DNA from: Candidatus Scybalocola faecigallinarum
Lineage (GTDB): Bacteria; Bacillota; Clostridia; Lachnospirales; Lachnospiraceae
Reading direction: 5' to 3'
DNA: 64,000 nt
Assembly: GCA_018711005.1 (NCBI GenBank)
Contig: DVIT01000028.1
Coordinates: 1-64,000 of the forward strand
A model generated the notes under the pieces. The model worked only from the letters and a program-made list of their open reading frames with translations, was not told the DNA's origin and ran no database searches. The position numbers were made by a program, and so were the translations under genes. Below are positions 41,788 to 52,654 of the stretch, in pieces. Positions within the stretch are counted from its first letter, which is position 1. Every line of letters starts with the position of its first letter.

Positions 41788-42723
41788 TTATTCACCGGTA
41801 ATACCGGATTTATCAATACCTTCCATAAACCACCGCTGAGTAAAGAAGTAGATCACAAGCAGCGGCAGGATGTTCAGGCAGGTGCCTGCCATTTTAATCG
41901 CTTCATTCACTGTATTTCCAGTATTCATACCTGCTGCTGCAGGATACAGGCTTTTGAATGTAGCTTCAAATGCAGACAGCTGCATAGGCAGTGTCTGAAT
42001 CGTGCTTCCAAAATACATTGTAGCCATGTATGTATCATTCCAGTACCATACAAGAGACAGCAGGAATGTCAGCAGGTAAGCCGGCAGCGCCGTAGGAACG
42101 GCGATCTTTAAAAAGATCCTGAAATTTCCTGCCCCGTCCACCTTTGCAGCTTCCTCCAAAGCCTTGGGCAGCTGTGAGAAAAACTGAAAAAATACAAGGA
42201 TGAAAATAGCGCTTTTGATCCCCTGTCCAAAAATCGCAGGGAAAATATACGCTTTCAGGCTGTATAATATGCCCAGATCCCGGTACATTAAAAACTGAGG
42301 AATGGATGTTACCTGGGGAGGGATGATAAATGTGGCCAGGACCAGGGCAAAAATCACTTTTTTGCCCCGGAAATTAAACCGTGCCAGTCCATATCCGATC
42401 AAAGAGCAGGAGCACATCTGCAGCAGCGCCGGAATGATACTTGTATAAATACTGGCCCACAAAGACTTCCAGTAATTAAGGATCTCAACAGCGCGCACAT
42501 AGTTTTCCCCGTAAAAGCTCTGGGGGATCCAGGCCACCAGAGGATTAACAATATCATCCGGGCTCATAAAGCTCTGGGACACCATTTGCAGCAAAGGATA
42601 GATAAATACAAAACCAATAATGATCACAAAGGCATACAGGCAAAGCTTCCATACGATCCCGCGGCCGTTGCTTCCGATAAATATGCGGCGGATCTTTGCC
42701 CAGTTGATTTTTCCCTGCTTCAT
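41788..42723 (-). CDS. ABC sugar permease, MalG type (pair 2)
   Basis: The 311-residue protein has six predicted membrane segments and the MalG-family EAA loop ALEEAAKVDGAGNFRIFLKI, with AVPTALPAYLLTFLLSLVWYW behind it. CUT1 permeases pair with a MalF-type partner to import oligosaccharides. Its ATG overlaps the stop of the partner permease gene by 4 nt. No ATPase gene is in the cluster; such systems share an MsmK-like ATPase encoded elsewhere. Confidence 0.93.
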   Translation of the reverse strand: MKQGKINWAKIRRIFIGSNGRGIVWKLCLYAFVIIIGFVFIYPLLQMVSQSFMSPDDIVNPLVAWIPQSFYGENYVRAVEILNYWKSLWASIYTSIIPALLQMCSCSLIGYGLARFNFRGKKVIFALVLATFIIPPQVTSIPQFLMYRDLGILYSLKAYIFPAIFGQGIKSAIFILVFFQFFSQLPKALEEAAKVDGAGNFRIFLKIAVPTALPAYLLTFLLSLVWYWNDTYMATMYFGSTIQTLPMQLSAFEATFKSLYPAAAGMNTGNTVNEAIKMAGTCLNILPLLVIYFFTQRWFMEGIDKSGITGE

Positions 42724-43661
42724 CTGTTCTTCCTCCTTATCGCTTTAAGCCTGCGCTTTTCCCGCTTTGCCAGACGCTTGTCCGCCTCTGAACGCAGACC
42801 GTAGATCTTCACAAACAGCGCCAGCACAAGCACAAGGACCACAAAGTAGATAAATGCTGTTGCCGATGCATAGCCAAGACCCTGATTAACGGAAAATGTA
42901 TATTCCTGGATCAAAACGATCACATCATTTAAGGCAAAGGTGGAAATAAATACAATGGTGTACACAATGTTTATGATCACAATAGGCCTCAGGTTGGGCA
43001 GGGTGATCTTCCAGAAGGATTCCCACTTGGAAGCCCCGTCAATATAGGCCGCCTCATACACCGGACGGTCAATCTTCTGCAGGGCGGATAAAAAGATCAG
43101 GATCTGCACACCGCAAAACCACAGGATCATAATAAAGGAATCGATCAGGTTTGAAAAAATCGTTCCAAGGACGCCGGGCAGGACCATGATCAGCTCCTGC
43201 ATGATCCGCATATCCTCCACACCCTGGATGGTGGTTGCGCCGCTGTCGATGAGCTCCTGCATTACAGGACCGCTGACAATAATAACCGGCAGGAAGAACA
43301 CCGTACGCATCAGGCCCTTGCCTTTCAGGTTCATGTTGACGATCATGGCGATCACCAGTGAGAACACGATAATGATCGGTACCTGGACGATGAGCTCACC
43401 TACATACGTCAGCAGGGCGTCCACAAATTCCACATCGCTTAAAAAAGCATTTTTATAATTGGCCAGTCCAAGGGGTATGGTGCGGATACCGTCGGACGTA
43501 ATCGTTACCTGGAAAAAGCTCAGTACAAAGGTACGGATCAGGGGATAGAGCGTAAATACGAGAAACCCGATGACCCAAAGAGCAACAAACATCCAGCCGT
43601 AAATATTTTCACGGATCCGGTTGGTCATTCTGAACTTTTTTGTTTTTTTCTTCTCTTTCAC
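42720..43661 (-). CDS. ABC sugar permease, MalF type (pair 2)
   Basis: The 313-residue protein has six membrane segments and the EAA loop PVYEAAYIDGASKWESFWKI, followed by TLPNLRPIVIINIVYTIVFI. The N-terminus is strongly basic (KEKKKTKKFRMTNRIRE). It starts at GTG after AAGGAGGTGG. Relative to usual MalF it carries a long second loop (VMQELIDSGATTIQGVEDMR), seen in the oligosaccharide permeases that accompany DUF5696/YIP1 genes. It lies 15 nt after the DUF5696 gene and forms a pair with the MalG-type permease. Confidence 0.92.
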   Translation of the reverse strand: MKEKKKTKKFRMTNRIRENIYGWMFVALWVIGFLVFTLYPLIRTFVLSFFQVTITSDGIRTIPLGLANYKNAFLSDVEFVDALLTYVGELIVQVPIIIVFSLVIAMIVNMNLKGKGLMRTVFFLPVIIVSGPVMQELIDSGATTIQGVEDMRIMQELIMVLPGVLGTIFSNLIDSFIMILWFCGVQILIFLSALQKIDRPVYEAAYIDGASKWESFWKITLPNLRPIVIINIVYTIVFISTFALNDVIVLIQEYTFSVNQGLGYASATAFIYFVVLVLVLALFVKIYGLRSEADKRLAKREKRRLKAIRRKNR

Positions 43662-43676
43662 GTTTTATCCACCTCC

Positions 43677-45845
43677 TTACTGTACATTGCCTACAGCATA
43701 GCTTAAAGCGTCCACAGTGACGCTGCCGTCTGTAAAAGGTTCATCGGAATAATTCACAGTGATAGTTACTCCGTTATCATAAGTTACCCGGACCACATTG
43801 TCTGTCAGCATATCATGGCGTACCATGGCGGCATTGCGCACACTGCCAAGAGCGTCGCTTAATGTATGATATTCGCTGATCATTTCTTCTTCCCAAATGG
43901 AAAACTGGGATGTATACAGCCAGGACGTTGCCGTATCCAAAAGCTCTATGGAATCCTCTCCTGTGATCATCCAGGACGGGAACTCACCATATTCAATGGC
44001 CTTAAGCAGATCCTTCTGACGGTCAGCGTGGAAATTGGAACGTGTGCCGTAATAATCAATATAGCCTTTTAAAACCATCTGCATAAAAGGTACAGTATCT
44101 GTAAATACCATATAGTTGGAAGAATCTGACGGCATTTCATAAATGGCCGAAGCATTGGGCCACATATACTGGGATGCCCGGTACACAGCCAGCTCCATAT
44201 CTTCAGAGCTCAGGCCTGCGTAAATGTCCATGGCCTCCTGGCGGGTGGACGGCTGTTTTTCATTCCAGTTGGAATACAGCTGGTAGCCTACTGTATCCAG
44301 GGCAAGCACAGATGCGCCTGCTTCTTTGTACTTTCCGGCTTCCTCATTAAACTGCTCCAAAACAAATGTGGGTGCCAGATAATATACGGATTCTCCACGG
44401 AAGGTTTCCAAAAGCTTCTGGTTAATATTCTGGGCAACATCCTTTTGCTTGCTGTATCCGCCTACGCCGGTGCAGCCCACTGAAAAATCTGCCCAATATC
44501 CAAGGCTGACGCCCTGGCCGGCCCATTTTTCAGCTGTTTCCTTCCACTGGGACTTGGATGCAATATCCCGTGTAAAGGATGCCGATGAAGGCGAAGCGCT
44601 TCCTGCACCGTCCGGTGAATATCCGAACATTACCGCAGTAATGGGATTGACGCCCCCTTCACAAAGGGTATTAATAATATCATCCGCCTGCTCCATGGTA
44701 GTCATTTCAATAGTCTTTGAACCTACCATCTGCTCCTCCTGCTCGGACATTAAAAGCTCCAGGCGCATGGGGATGCGTTCATCTTCCGCCGCGCTGCGCT
44801 CCAGGATCCCGGTTTCCACCAGATAATCCTGGTAAACACCAGCCATACCGGAATAATCCGCAGCCTCAGGACTTAAAAAGTAAAAGTGCTGGATAATATC
44901 CATATGATTGCGTTCCGACTGGTTGGCAACCATTGTATCTCCCGACTGATTTAAAGAACGGGTATAAGTTTCTCTGTAAATAAACCGGGCTGTCACATAG
45001 TTGGCCGGAAGTTCACGGCCGCACACATTGGCCTCAATAGCCGCATAAGCGTCTCCGTCCTCAATAATGGCGGTTATGCCGGACTGGCCTTCCTCCTGGA
45101 TAATACCGTACACAGGCATATAGATCTGCTCTGCTGCATTTAACATGGAACGCTCAGTAAGCACGGCAAAATCACCCACGCCCATTTCCTGGCCATAGAT
45201 CCGCTTGGAATAAGCGCCGCTGGCGGCCACACTGACCTGGTCGGTGCGGATCAGCGCCCCGCAGCCGTCAGGGATAAACAAATATCCCGGAACATCACTG
45301 CCATAGGTGGCGCCTAAAAAGGGGAAAATATACAGGTTTTGCAGACGGTTCCCATCCTCCGGCTCCACAATGCTGTCATCCGGCACATTCACTGTGAGAC
45401 GGCCGTTTTCCATGGAAACGATCAGCTTTAAGGCAAAGCCTGCGTCATAGGTAATATCCGCTTCAAAGCCGGAATCGGTATAATTAATATCCGCGGTGGC
45501 ATTGTCTTTAAAAGGCAGCCGGGTCAGCTTCATATCCGGGCTCATATATTCAACAGTTACGCCGGAATACATAAAGCTCTGCCAGCTGTCATTAAGCCCC
45601 TCTGCCGACGGGGCAAAAGATGCATAAACATTGCCGGACTGATGGTCCTCCACCATGATCCCCATGGTGGATGTGTTTAAGTACAAGGTCATGGCCTCGT
45701 TCTGGACCACCGGCTCAAAGCCCTGTGCTGCTTCCACAGAAGTATCCGCCTGTGTATTCTGGATTTCGGAGCCGTAAACAGGCAGTACAGCCATTGTCAG
45801 AGCTAATGCCAGTGCGATCATCCTCTTTAAGTTTTTCTTAACCAC
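43677..45845 (-). CDS. DUF5696-domain extracytoplasmic protein
   Basis: The 722-residue protein has a signal peptide (KKNLKRMIALALALTMAVLP), then a beta-rich part (residues about 40-320; EAMTLYLNTSTMGIMVEDHQ, FIPDGCGALIRTDQ) and a barrel-like part (VNPITAVMFGYSPDGAGSAS, SLGYWADFSVGCTGVGGYSK) followed by a C-terminal beta domain. This is the DUF5696 layout, which I associate with ABC sugar loci in Clostridia and Paenibacillus. The barrel half resembles glycoside hydrolases and may be catalytic, but no activity is established. It starts at GTG with AGGAGGTGG, overlapping the NHL/YIP1 stop by 8 nt. Confidence 0.85.
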   Translation of the reverse strand: MVKKNLKRMIALALALTMAVLPVYGSEIQNTQADTSVEAAQGFEPVVQNEAMTLYLNTSTMGIMVEDHQSGNVYASFAPSAEGLNDSWQSFMYSGVTVEYMSPDMKLTRLPFKDNATADINYTDSGFEADITYDAGFALKLIVSMENGRLTVNVPDDSIVEPEDGNRLQNLYIFPFLGATYGSDVPGYLFIPDGCGALIRTDQVSVAASGAYSKRIYGQEMGVGDFAVLTERSMLNAAEQIYMPVYGIIQEEGQSGITAIIEDGDAYAAIEANVCGRELPANYVTARFIYRETYTRSLNQSGDTMVANQSERNHMDIIQHFYFLSPEAADYSGMAGVYQDYLVETGILERSAAEDERIPMRLELLMSEQEEQMVGSKTIEMTTMEQADDIINTLCEGGVNPITAVMFGYSPDGAGSASPSSASFTRDIASKSQWKETAEKWAGQGVSLGYWADFSVGCTGVGGYSKQKDVAQNINQKLLETFRGESVYYLAPTFVLEQFNEEAGKYKEAGASVLALDTVGYQLYSNWNEKQPSTRQEAMDIYAGLSSEDMELAVYRASQYMWPNASAIYEMPSDSSNYMVFTDTVPFMQMVLKGYIDYYGTRSNFHADRQKDLLKAIEYGEFPSWMITGEDSIELLDTATSWLYTSQFSIWEEEMISEYHTLSDALGSVRNAAMVRHDMLTDNVVRVTYDNGVTITVNYSDEPFTDGSVTVDALSYAVGNVQ

Positions 45846-47850
45846 GAGCGGCCACCTCCTGAATCAAACTGATAATAAAGTCTCGTAACTGTCCGTACAG
45901 CAGCCACAGGATAAATCCTGCCAATAAGAACAGGGCAATGGTAAAGGCAGTCACTGCCAGGTTCTTAAACGTCTTGGACAGAGAATAGTCGTGGATCTCC
46001 TTAATCATCATCACAAACAGGACAACGCACCAGGCGATCACGGCAAACATGGCAAACTGGTAAATAAACCCTTCATTCAACGTCAGCGCATGGGTAAGGA
46101 TCTGAAGGGGCAGGGCAAATACAAGATAAGGAGTCAGGGCATAGATTGTACCGCAGTACAGATCCCGCACCTTGCCTTCGCCTTCGGTAATGGTACTTAC
46201 CAGATAGTTGCAGGCGATAAATAAAAATACCGGGGCAACCACCCACATGATCTCGCTGAACAAGCTGATCCGCCATGGATTGGATGTATTAAACAAATAG
46301 CTGACAACGTAAATGTCCGTAAACTGTAAAATAATAAGCCATATGTATAAAACTGTTGCAGAAGCAATGCTGGCGCGTCCCTTAAACTTCATTTCATAAT
46401 AAGCATCCGACGGCTTTTTCATCATTTTTCCTGCAAAGCAGATCTGGGAGATCAGACGGACATTTAAGATCTTTTTCTTAACCCTGCGCACCGGATCCAA
46501 AATATGCTTTCTCCGGTCAATGGCCCGGATCACACCCCACACAATACAAAGGGCAATAATGATCACTACGGTCAGTCCCAGATTATTCTGGAGCCATTCG
46601 TTGCGGTAAACCCAGTAGGTCTGGGAATAGCCTTCTTTATTTTCAGCAATACGGTAATTACTCAGCGCTGAGGCATAGTTCTGGTTTTTATAATCCGCCT
46701 GGGCCAGAGCCTCATAAGCCATAACAAAGCTGCTGTTCATCTTGCGGATTTCTTCCCATGTCTCCTGGCTTTCTGCATAAAGCCCGTCATTGTACATGGC
46801 AATACCTTCATGAACCGTGCGGGCAAATTCTGTAGCTTCATAATGGACAATACAGCCCATGCCCCGGTCCAGGACGTACAGCTGGCCATCATCCGTCACT
46901 TCAATAGCTGCCGGCTCTCTTAAAATGCCCACACGCTCCCGGTCGCTGTCCCGGCCGCCAAAGGCAAACAAAAGATTGCCATTGCTGTCATATTCATAAA
47001 TGGTTCCTTCTGTTGTTACGGAAAATGTATTGCCGTCGCCGTCCACATCAACATCCACGTAGCTTCCGGCCACCACCATGTCATCAAACAGGTTCAGTCC
47101 GGAAATACTCAGCTTCTTTATAGGCTCAGTAATACTTTCACCGGAAGTGACTGTATAGATCAGGCCCTGGCTGTCAATACCTACGTTGGTCACGCTGGGC
47201 GGCGTGTTCTTAAACAGCTTGTTCAGCTGTTCTTCTGTAAAAAAGGTTCTTTGCAGGATCATTTTAAAAGTATTGTTGGTAGAGTTTGAACCAAAGTACC
47301 CTAAAAAGTCTCCCTGGGGATTAAACTGCATCAAACCTGCTGTTGAGCCTTCAGAAACCACGTACAGATTGCCTCTGGCGTCAGTGATAAGCTTTACAGG
47401 CACAAAATTTGTATTGGCGCCAAAGATGGCTTCTGTAGGCTTCTCAATGTACCGTTCTAATTGAAAATCCATGGAATAGATCCATACTTTTTGCGCTCCC
47501 CGGTCGGCTATATAAATATGACCGTCTGCCACATGGATCCCGGTGGGCGCGTTCAGGTTTTCGTCAGTATACTCTCCTACGCTGCCGTCAGGGGAAACGG
47601 TTACGATCCGGCTGTTGCCTGTATCGCAGATATACATGGTCTGATCGTCAGCAATATAAAAATCCTCCGGAGTGCTCAGGCTGTAATTTAAGACCTCCTC
47701 GGCACTGTAGGCTGTCTGGGTATCCACCACATAGCCCCCCGGCCCCTGGGTCCAGGTAATATAAGGCTCCTGGGCAAATGACCCGGAAGGGATGGTGGCC
47801 GCCAGCAGCACAGCCGCCGCCAGGCTCTTTATAAATCTTTTTATTTTCAT
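45838..47850 (-). CDS. NHL beta-propeller / YIP1 membrane protein
   Basis: The 670-residue protein has a signal peptide (RFIKSLAAAVLLAATIPSGS), an NHL-type propeller (DDQTMYICDTGNSRIVTVSP, VADGHIYIADRGAQKVWIYS, TDDGQLYVLDRGMGCIVHYE; about residues 45-340), a tetratricopeptide-like helix pair (AMYNDGLYAESQETWEEIRK), one membrane segment (VVIIIALCIVWGVIRAID, about 430-448) and a YIP1-like block of five or so membrane segments to the end. So a sensor-like propeller is outside and a multi-span YIP1 domain is in the membrane. The same NHL-YIP1 and DUF5696 pair recurs beside CUT1 permeases in other Firmicutes; the role is unknown. Confidence 0.85.
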   Translation of the reverse strand: MKIKRFIKSLAAAVLLAATIPSGSFAQEPYITWTQGPGGYVVDTQTAYSAEEVLNYSLSTPEDFYIADDQTMYICDTGNSRIVTVSPDGSVGEYTDENLNAPTGIHVADGHIYIADRGAQKVWIYSMDFQLERYIEKPTEAIFGANTNFVPVKLITDARGNLYVVSEGSTAGLMQFNPQGDFLGYFGSNSTNNTFKMILQRTFFTEEQLNKLFKNTPPSVTNVGIDSQGLIYTVTSGESITEPIKKLSISGLNLFDDMVVAGSYVDVDVDGDGNTFSVTTEGTIYEYDSNGNLLFAFGGRDSDRERVGILREPAAIEVTDDGQLYVLDRGMGCIVHYEATEFARTVHEGIAMYNDGLYAESQETWEEIRKMNSSFVMAYEALAQADYKNQNYASALSNYRIAENKEGYSQTYWVYRNEWLQNNLGLTVVIIIALCIVWGVIRAIDRRKHILDPVRRVKKKILNVRLISQICFAGKMMKKPSDAYYEMKFKGRASIASATVLYIWLIILQFTDIYVVSYLFNTSNPWRISLFSEIMWVVAPVFLFIACNYLVSTITEGEGKVRDLYCGTIYALTPYLVFALPLQILTHALTLNEGFIYQFAMFAVIAWCVVLFVMMIKEIHDYSLSKTFKNLAVTAFTIALFLLAGFILWLLYGQLRDFIISLIQEVAARG

Positions 47851-47862
47851 GGGACCGTCCTC

Positions 47863-48735
47863 CTACTTGATACCGGAATGGGCCATTGTGTCCATGACCT
47901 GCTTTTGCATCACGATAAATATGATCAGGTTTGGAATAAACATGATCAGCGCCGCAGCTGCCGCCATTCCCTGGCCCACCACATCATTGCCGGTTGTTGT
48001 CAGCGTAGACATATAGAAGGCAAAGGTTTGGTTGACCTCGGAATTAACATACAAGGACGATGCATCAATAGTATTCCACGCCGTCTGGAATGCCAGGATG
48101 GCCACTGTGGCCAACGGCGATTTTGATAAAGGCAGCACGATCCTGAAAAAGATCGTCCGCTCCTTGGCCCCGTCAATACGGGCAGCCTCTAAAAGCTCAT
48201 CCGGGATCTGGTCCATAAACTGCTTAATCAAAAACAGTCCCACCGGCAGAGCCAGGGCAGGGATCACATGAACCCAGAAATTATCGATCAGCCCCAGTTC
48301 ATTGATCACAAGATACTTGGGGATCATAACTGCCGTAGGCACGAACATCAGGGCCAGTGTATTCATATTAAATACAAAGTTTTTGAGGCGGAATTTCTTC
48401 TTCGCCAGGGCATATCCGGCCAAAGAGCTGATCAGCAGTGTAAATACAACGGTCAGCAATGTTGAGGCAAGGCTGTTGAAAAAGTACCTGGCAATAGGCA
48501 CATTGGATGTTTCCATGGTTGCAAACAGCTTGCGGAAGTTGGACAGGGACGGATTGCGCACAAAAAACTTCGGCGGATAGGCAAACAGCTCATCAATGGG
48601 CTTAAAGGCCTGGCAAAAAATAAAGACAATAGGCAGTGCCATCACCACGGACATAATAATTAAAATAATATAAAATTTTATCTGGCTCTTATGAAACCGG
48701 GTCGGATTAATTTTTGTTCCCTGAAAAGATGCCAT
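47863..48735 (-). CDS. ABC sugar permease, MalG type (pair 1)
   Basis: The 290-residue protein (start at the ATG after GGGGGTGTGA) has six membrane segments and the EAA loop [20 protein letters not shown], followed by [20 protein letters not shown]. The periplasmic loop [15 protein letters not shown] and C-terminal [19 protein letters not shown] are typical CUT1 MalG features. It lies 11 nt after the MalF-type gene and 12 nt before the NHL/YIP1 gene. Confidence 0.93.
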   Translation of the reverse strand: MASFQGTKINPTRFHKSQIKFYIILIIMSVVMALPIVFIFCQAFKPIDELFAYPPKFFVRNPSLSNFRKLFATMETSNVPIARYFFNSLASTLLTVVFTLLISSLAGYALAKKKFRLKNFVFNMNTLALMFVPTAVMIPKYLVINELGLIDNFWVHVIPALALPVGLFLIKQFMDQIPDELLEAARIDGAKERTIFFRIVLPLSKSPLATVAILAFQTAWNTIDASSLYVNSEVNQTFAFYMSTLTTTGNDVVGQGMAAAAALIMFIPNLIIFIVMQKQVMDTMAHSGIK

Positions 48736-48746
48736 ATTCACACCCC

Positions 48747-49667
48747 CTAGTCTTTCTCGCCCAGCAGCCGGAAGATTACCCGGGGGCTGAACCAAATGAG
48801 CAGGAGCAATACAACAGAGATTGCCGCTGCATATCCCATTTCGTAACGCAGGAAACCATAGTCCTCAATATGGTTGAGCATCATCTGCCCGGCATACTGA
48901 GGCGTGGGATTGGCTCCTGAAAGCTGCACGCCGATGGCGCCGCTCTGGAACGTATTAACAACAGCCATAACAGCTCCGAAAAGCATCTGAGGCTTCATGG
49001 ACGGGATCGTAATATAAATGATCTCCTGGAAACGGTTGGAAATACCGTCAATATATCCGGCCTCATAAAGGTCTGTATTAATATTTAAAATACCTGCCAG
49101 CATGGCCAAAAATCCCACGCCCATACTGCTCCACAAGGATACGACGATCATAACCGGCATCAGGTATTCTGTAGACTGGAGCCACTGGATCGGCTCCTGG
49201 ATCCAGCCAAGATTGATCAGCACGCTGTTTAAATATCCTGTCTGGTCACCATTAAAGAGAACCTTCCAGATAACGGTCATGGTTATACCGGAGGTCATGG
49301 ACGGTGAATAAAGGATCAGGGCGAAAATGGTCCTGGGCAGATGAGGGATCTGCGCCAGTACCCAGGCCAGGAAAAATGAAAGGAAATATCCGGCCGGCCC
49401 TACGATCAGTGAAAATTTTATTGTATTGGGCAGCACGTACTGCATAAATACACTGTCACTGGTAAACAACGTTATATAATTTTCCAGCCCAATAAAATTG
49501 GGGAAATTTATGGAGTCAAAATCCGTAAAGGACAAAATGACTGCCAGAAGTACCGGGATAACGATAAAAACCGCAAACAGTACAAGATAGGGGGCAAGAA
49601 ATAAATAAGCAATGCCCGCTTTATTTAAACCGCCCTTTTTTCTTACAGCTTTTTTTCCATTACTCAT
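48747..49667 (-). CDS. ABC sugar permease, MalF type (pair 1)
   Basis: The 306-residue protein has six membrane segments and the EAA loop [20 protein letters not shown], followed by [20 protein letters not shown]. The N-terminus is Lys/Arg-rich ([11 protein letters not shown]). It starts at ATG inside the end of the large solute-binding protein gene, overlapping by 8 nt. It forms the first permease pair, closest to the two binding proteins. Confidence 0.92.
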   Translation of the reverse strand: MSNGKKAVRKKGGLNKAGIAYLFLAPYLVLFAVFIVIPVLLAVILSFTDFDSINFPNFIGLENYITLFTSDSVFMQYVLPNTIKFSLIVGPAGYFLSFFLAWVLAQIPHLPRTIFALILYSPSMTSGITMTVIWKVLFNGDQTGYLNSVLINLGWIQEPIQWLQSTEYLMPVMIVVSLWSSMGVGFLAMLAGILNINTDLYEAGYIDGISNRFQEIIYITIPSMKPQMLFGAVMAVVNTFQSGAIGVQLSGANPTPQYAGQMMLNHIEDYGFLRYEMGYAAAISVVLLLLIWFSPRVIFRLLGEKD

Positions 49668-52623
49668 CACTTCCCACCCAGCTTTCTATCTGTTCCACTG
49701 TCGGAACTGTATATTCTTTTACAACAACACCATCCTGGATATAGCCAAATTCTTCCATCTTTCTGGCAAGCTCCTGGTTCATCAGGATGACACCGTCATC
49801 CAGGGCGCTCCTTGCGTTGTCCCCGTCAAATACGATCTCATTCCATATGTTGCTGATCTCACGCTCTACCATATAGCTGGCCGGCGTTTTGGGGAACTCG
49901 TACAGCCATTCCCACTGATCCAGGATAACCTGTTTATGTTCTTCCGGGATCGGCATCTGGCTGAAAGCTTCCAGATTGGCAGTGTTCCATATATACTCAT
50001 CGCCGTAAAGCAGCTTCATCTGCTCGCCGAACTCGATCTGAGTTTCTGTGGAGGACCACCATTTTAAAAACTCCCAGGATTCCTCGATCATATCAGATTT
50101 AGAGAAGATCACAGACGTCTGTCCGCCGCCGGTGCTCCAGCGGGCTACTTCTCCGTCCTCATTAACAAATCCCGGCATAGGCGCAATATCCCATTTACCA
50201 GACAGCTCTGCAGCCGCAGCATCCAGCTTCAAATATGTGGCAAAATTGGACACACCAATAGGCAGGTCGCCGCTTCTGAAGGACTGGTAAAAATCACCTA
50301 CCTGGGATGGAATACCGTAAATGGTATACAAATCTGTCATAAATTTAATAGCGTCCAGACCTTCTTCACTGTTTAAGGCCACCGTCATGCCATCCTCGCT
50401 GTAGATGGTGGCTCCCTTCTGATAAATAAAGGGCAGCGTGGTGGAGAACGTCTTAAAGCTGGAATTTAATGACAGAGGTGCATAAAAGTTCATACCATAG
50501 CGCTGAAGCTCCGGAAGGATCTCCACAACATCATCCCATGTATCCGGAACCGGGATGCCCAAACTTTCCAAAAGGTCGCTGCGGTAAAACATTACATAAA
50601 AATCCTGAGTTTCCGGTAAAGCATAAATGCCATCCTCATAGGTATGGGTAATAAACGCCCCTGGCGCAAAGTTTGCAGCCACCTCATTAAAATCGTCAAA
50701 CTGGCGCAGATCGTAAACCGAACCGCGGATTGCCAGGTCATAAGGCAGGTGGATACTGACACCCAAAGCCACATCGGGCTGGGTATTGGTCGTATTGGCC
50801 AGGATCAGCTTCTGTTCATTAGGCATAATGGAGAAATTCACTTTAATGCCGGTCTCCTCAGTAAACTGAGCGTCCGTCATTTTCTGCAGCAGATCAATAT
50901 AGTTCCGGGCACGGTTGACCCATACGGTAATCTCTTTTGTTTCTTCTCCGCTGTCGCCGGTGCTTTCATCTTCAAAGGAGCTTAAGAAATATTTTGTGCC
51001 TTCCACAAACTTGGTCATAAGGTTTTCTTTAAACTCCGGAAGTTTAGCATCGGTCTGGGCCAGATAGATCTGATCCAGGGACAATGGCTGGGACACAAGG
51101 CCTTCGGTCAGTTCTCCCAGTGTCTGGCTGACGGAACCGGTACCTTCAGACAGCATAGTCATATTGTTAGGGATGCTGTCCGGATCTGCCGCCAGGTTCC
51201 GAAGCTGCTGGGCACAGATCTTAAGGCTTGTCAGCTCTTTATTTTTATCTTCTCCCATATTAATTTCTGTTAAGATTGCCGCCTGCTCCTCCAACCCGTC
51301 GGCAATACTGTTTAATGTATCGCTGATGCCCGGGATGTAGCTTTCAATCTCCCAGTCCCGGTAAACATCTGAATTATTTCCAATAAGCTTGCGGATCTCC
51401 AGGGCCATGTCATTGACCTGGTCGTTTAACTCCCGCACTGCATCTGCCACAGGCAGAAGCATGGTGGAATCCACTTCAATACCTAAAACGTGGGTTCCCT
51501 CCGTAAGGTAGATAGGATAATATCCGCCGTCATTGCCAAGGACAGTCACTGCCCACTCACTGGTGGAAGGAATGACCATAGATCCTGCTTCGGCAAATGG
51601 GATTTCTCCGTCAATGGTGATGCTGCGGTGGATATATGTATTGTTGGCCGATGAGCTGCTGGCTGTATCGTTGGCTGCCTTTGCCTCGGACTGTTTGGCT
51701 TTCAGCGCCAGATAATACCAGCCCTCCTGTTCTACATTAAATTCATAGTAAAGGGCATCGCTGTTATCCTGCCAGGTTTCTCCGCCTACAGCGCTCATAA
51801 GATAGGTATTGGACTCATAAGGATAGCATTCCACATCCCGCATTTCTGTAGGCCGCGGGGTAGTGCTGTTTTTATAGTCCATCCGCTCCGCTTCAATAGT
51901 GATCAGTGTATCGCCTCCGGTATTTTCCGGCAGGGAAGCGGCATATTCTTCATAAGCAGGAACTTCCTCCGGGGACTCTATATAAAGCTTTGACAAATAG
52001 ATGCTCCCCTGGTTGACCTTAAGCTCCAGATGGTTAGTGCCTTCCTGAAGGTCAAACAGCAGATAGTCTGTTGTTTTTTGTGATAAGGTCCTGAAATTTT
52101 GTGTCTGCCAGGAGGAAGAAACAGTGACCTCCGGCACGATCTCATCCCCGCTCTTATCCCGGGAAAACGGATAGTCGGCAACTTCAAGCAGCTGCGGCAA
52201 AACAATGTTTTGCGCATCTGTGCCTGGAAACTCTCCTTCCTGTAAAAGGCCCAAAAGGCAGTCTGTATTTGACGCCTCGCTTACGGCATACTCAGCACGG
52301 ATCTTATAAGATCCCGCCTGCTGTACATCCACGTTAAAGGACAGTGAATCTCCGGCAGTTAAATATACCACAGGGCCGTCACTGCCCTGTGGTACATTTT
52401 CCTGCGCTATTTGTCCATCGCCTGCGAAATCAGCAGCGTTCACCTGAATGCTTACACCGTGTACCGCCGGCGTCCCGGCATCCTGGCTGCCAGCCTCAGA
52501 TGCCGGACGGGTAAGTGCATATACCTTATGTGTTCCTTTTATGAGAGAGATGCCAAAAAGCACCGCAATTACCGCGATCACAACAACGGTTGTGACAATT
52601 CTTTTTTTCTTAGAATGCTTCAT
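49660..52623 (-). CDS. Very large membrane-tethered ABC solute-binding protein
   Basis: From the ATG after GGAGG the protein has 987 residues. A single N-terminal segment ([20 protein letters not shown]) with no lipobox Cys probably anchors it to the membrane. Two beta-sandwich domains like carbohydrate-binding modules follow (about residues 50-215: [28 protein letters not shown]; and 230-400: [30 protein letters not shown]). A helical, coiled-coil-like part (about 405-560) leads to a C-terminal family 1 solute-binding domain ([20 protein letters not shown] onward, [38 protein letters not shown]). Usual binding proteins have about 450 residues. It is the second of two binding proteins in this operon. 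Confidence 0.9.
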   Translation of the reverse strand: MKHSKKKRIVTTVVVIAVIAVLFGISLIKGTHKVYALTRPASEAGSQDAGTPAVHGVSIQVNAADFAGDGQIAQENVPQGSDGPVVYLTAGDSLSFNVDVQQAGSYKIRAEYAVSEASNTDCLLGLLQEGEFPGTDAQNIVLPQLLEVADYPFSRDKSGDEIVPEVTVSSSWQTQNFRTLSQKTTDYLLFDLQEGTNHLELKVNQGSIYLSKLYIESPEEVPAYEEYAASLPENTGGDTLITIEAERMDYKNSTTPRPTEMRDVECYPYESNTYLMSAVGGETWQDNSDALYYEFNVEQEGWYYLALKAKQSEAKAANDTASSSSANNTYIHRSITIDGEIPFAEAGSMVIPSTSEWAVTVLGNDGGYYPIYLTEGTHVLGIEVDSTMLLPVADAVRELNDQVNDMALEIRKLIGNNSDVYRDWEIESYIPGISDTLNSIADGLEEQAAILTEINMGEDKNKELTSLKICAQQLRNLAADPDSIPNNMTMLSEGTGSVSQTLGELTEGLVSQPLSLDQIYLAQTDAKLPEFKENLMTKFVEGTKYFLSSFEDESTGDSGEETKEITVWVNRARNYIDLLQKMTDAQFTEETGIKVNFSIMPNEQKLILANTTNTQPDVALGVSIHLPYDLAIRGSVYDLRQFDDFNEVAANFAPGAFITHTYEDGIYALPETQDFYVMFYRSDLLESLGIPVPDTWDDVVEILPELQRYGMNFYAPLSLNSSFKTFSTTLPFIYQKGATIYSEDGMTVALNSEEGLDAIKFMTDLYTIYGIPSQVGDFYQSFRSGDLPIGVSNFATYLKLDAAAAELSGKWDIAPMPGFVNEDGEVARWSTGGGQTSVIFSKSDMIEESWEFLKWWSSTETQIEFGEQMKLLYGDEYIWNTANLEAFSQMPIPEEHKQVILDQWEWLYEFPKTPASYMVEREISNIWNEIVFDGDNARSALDDGVILMNQELARKMEEFGYIQDGVVVKEYTVPTVEQIESWVGSDE

Positions 52624-52654
52624 AACATCATCCTCCAATGGAGTTATGGATCAT

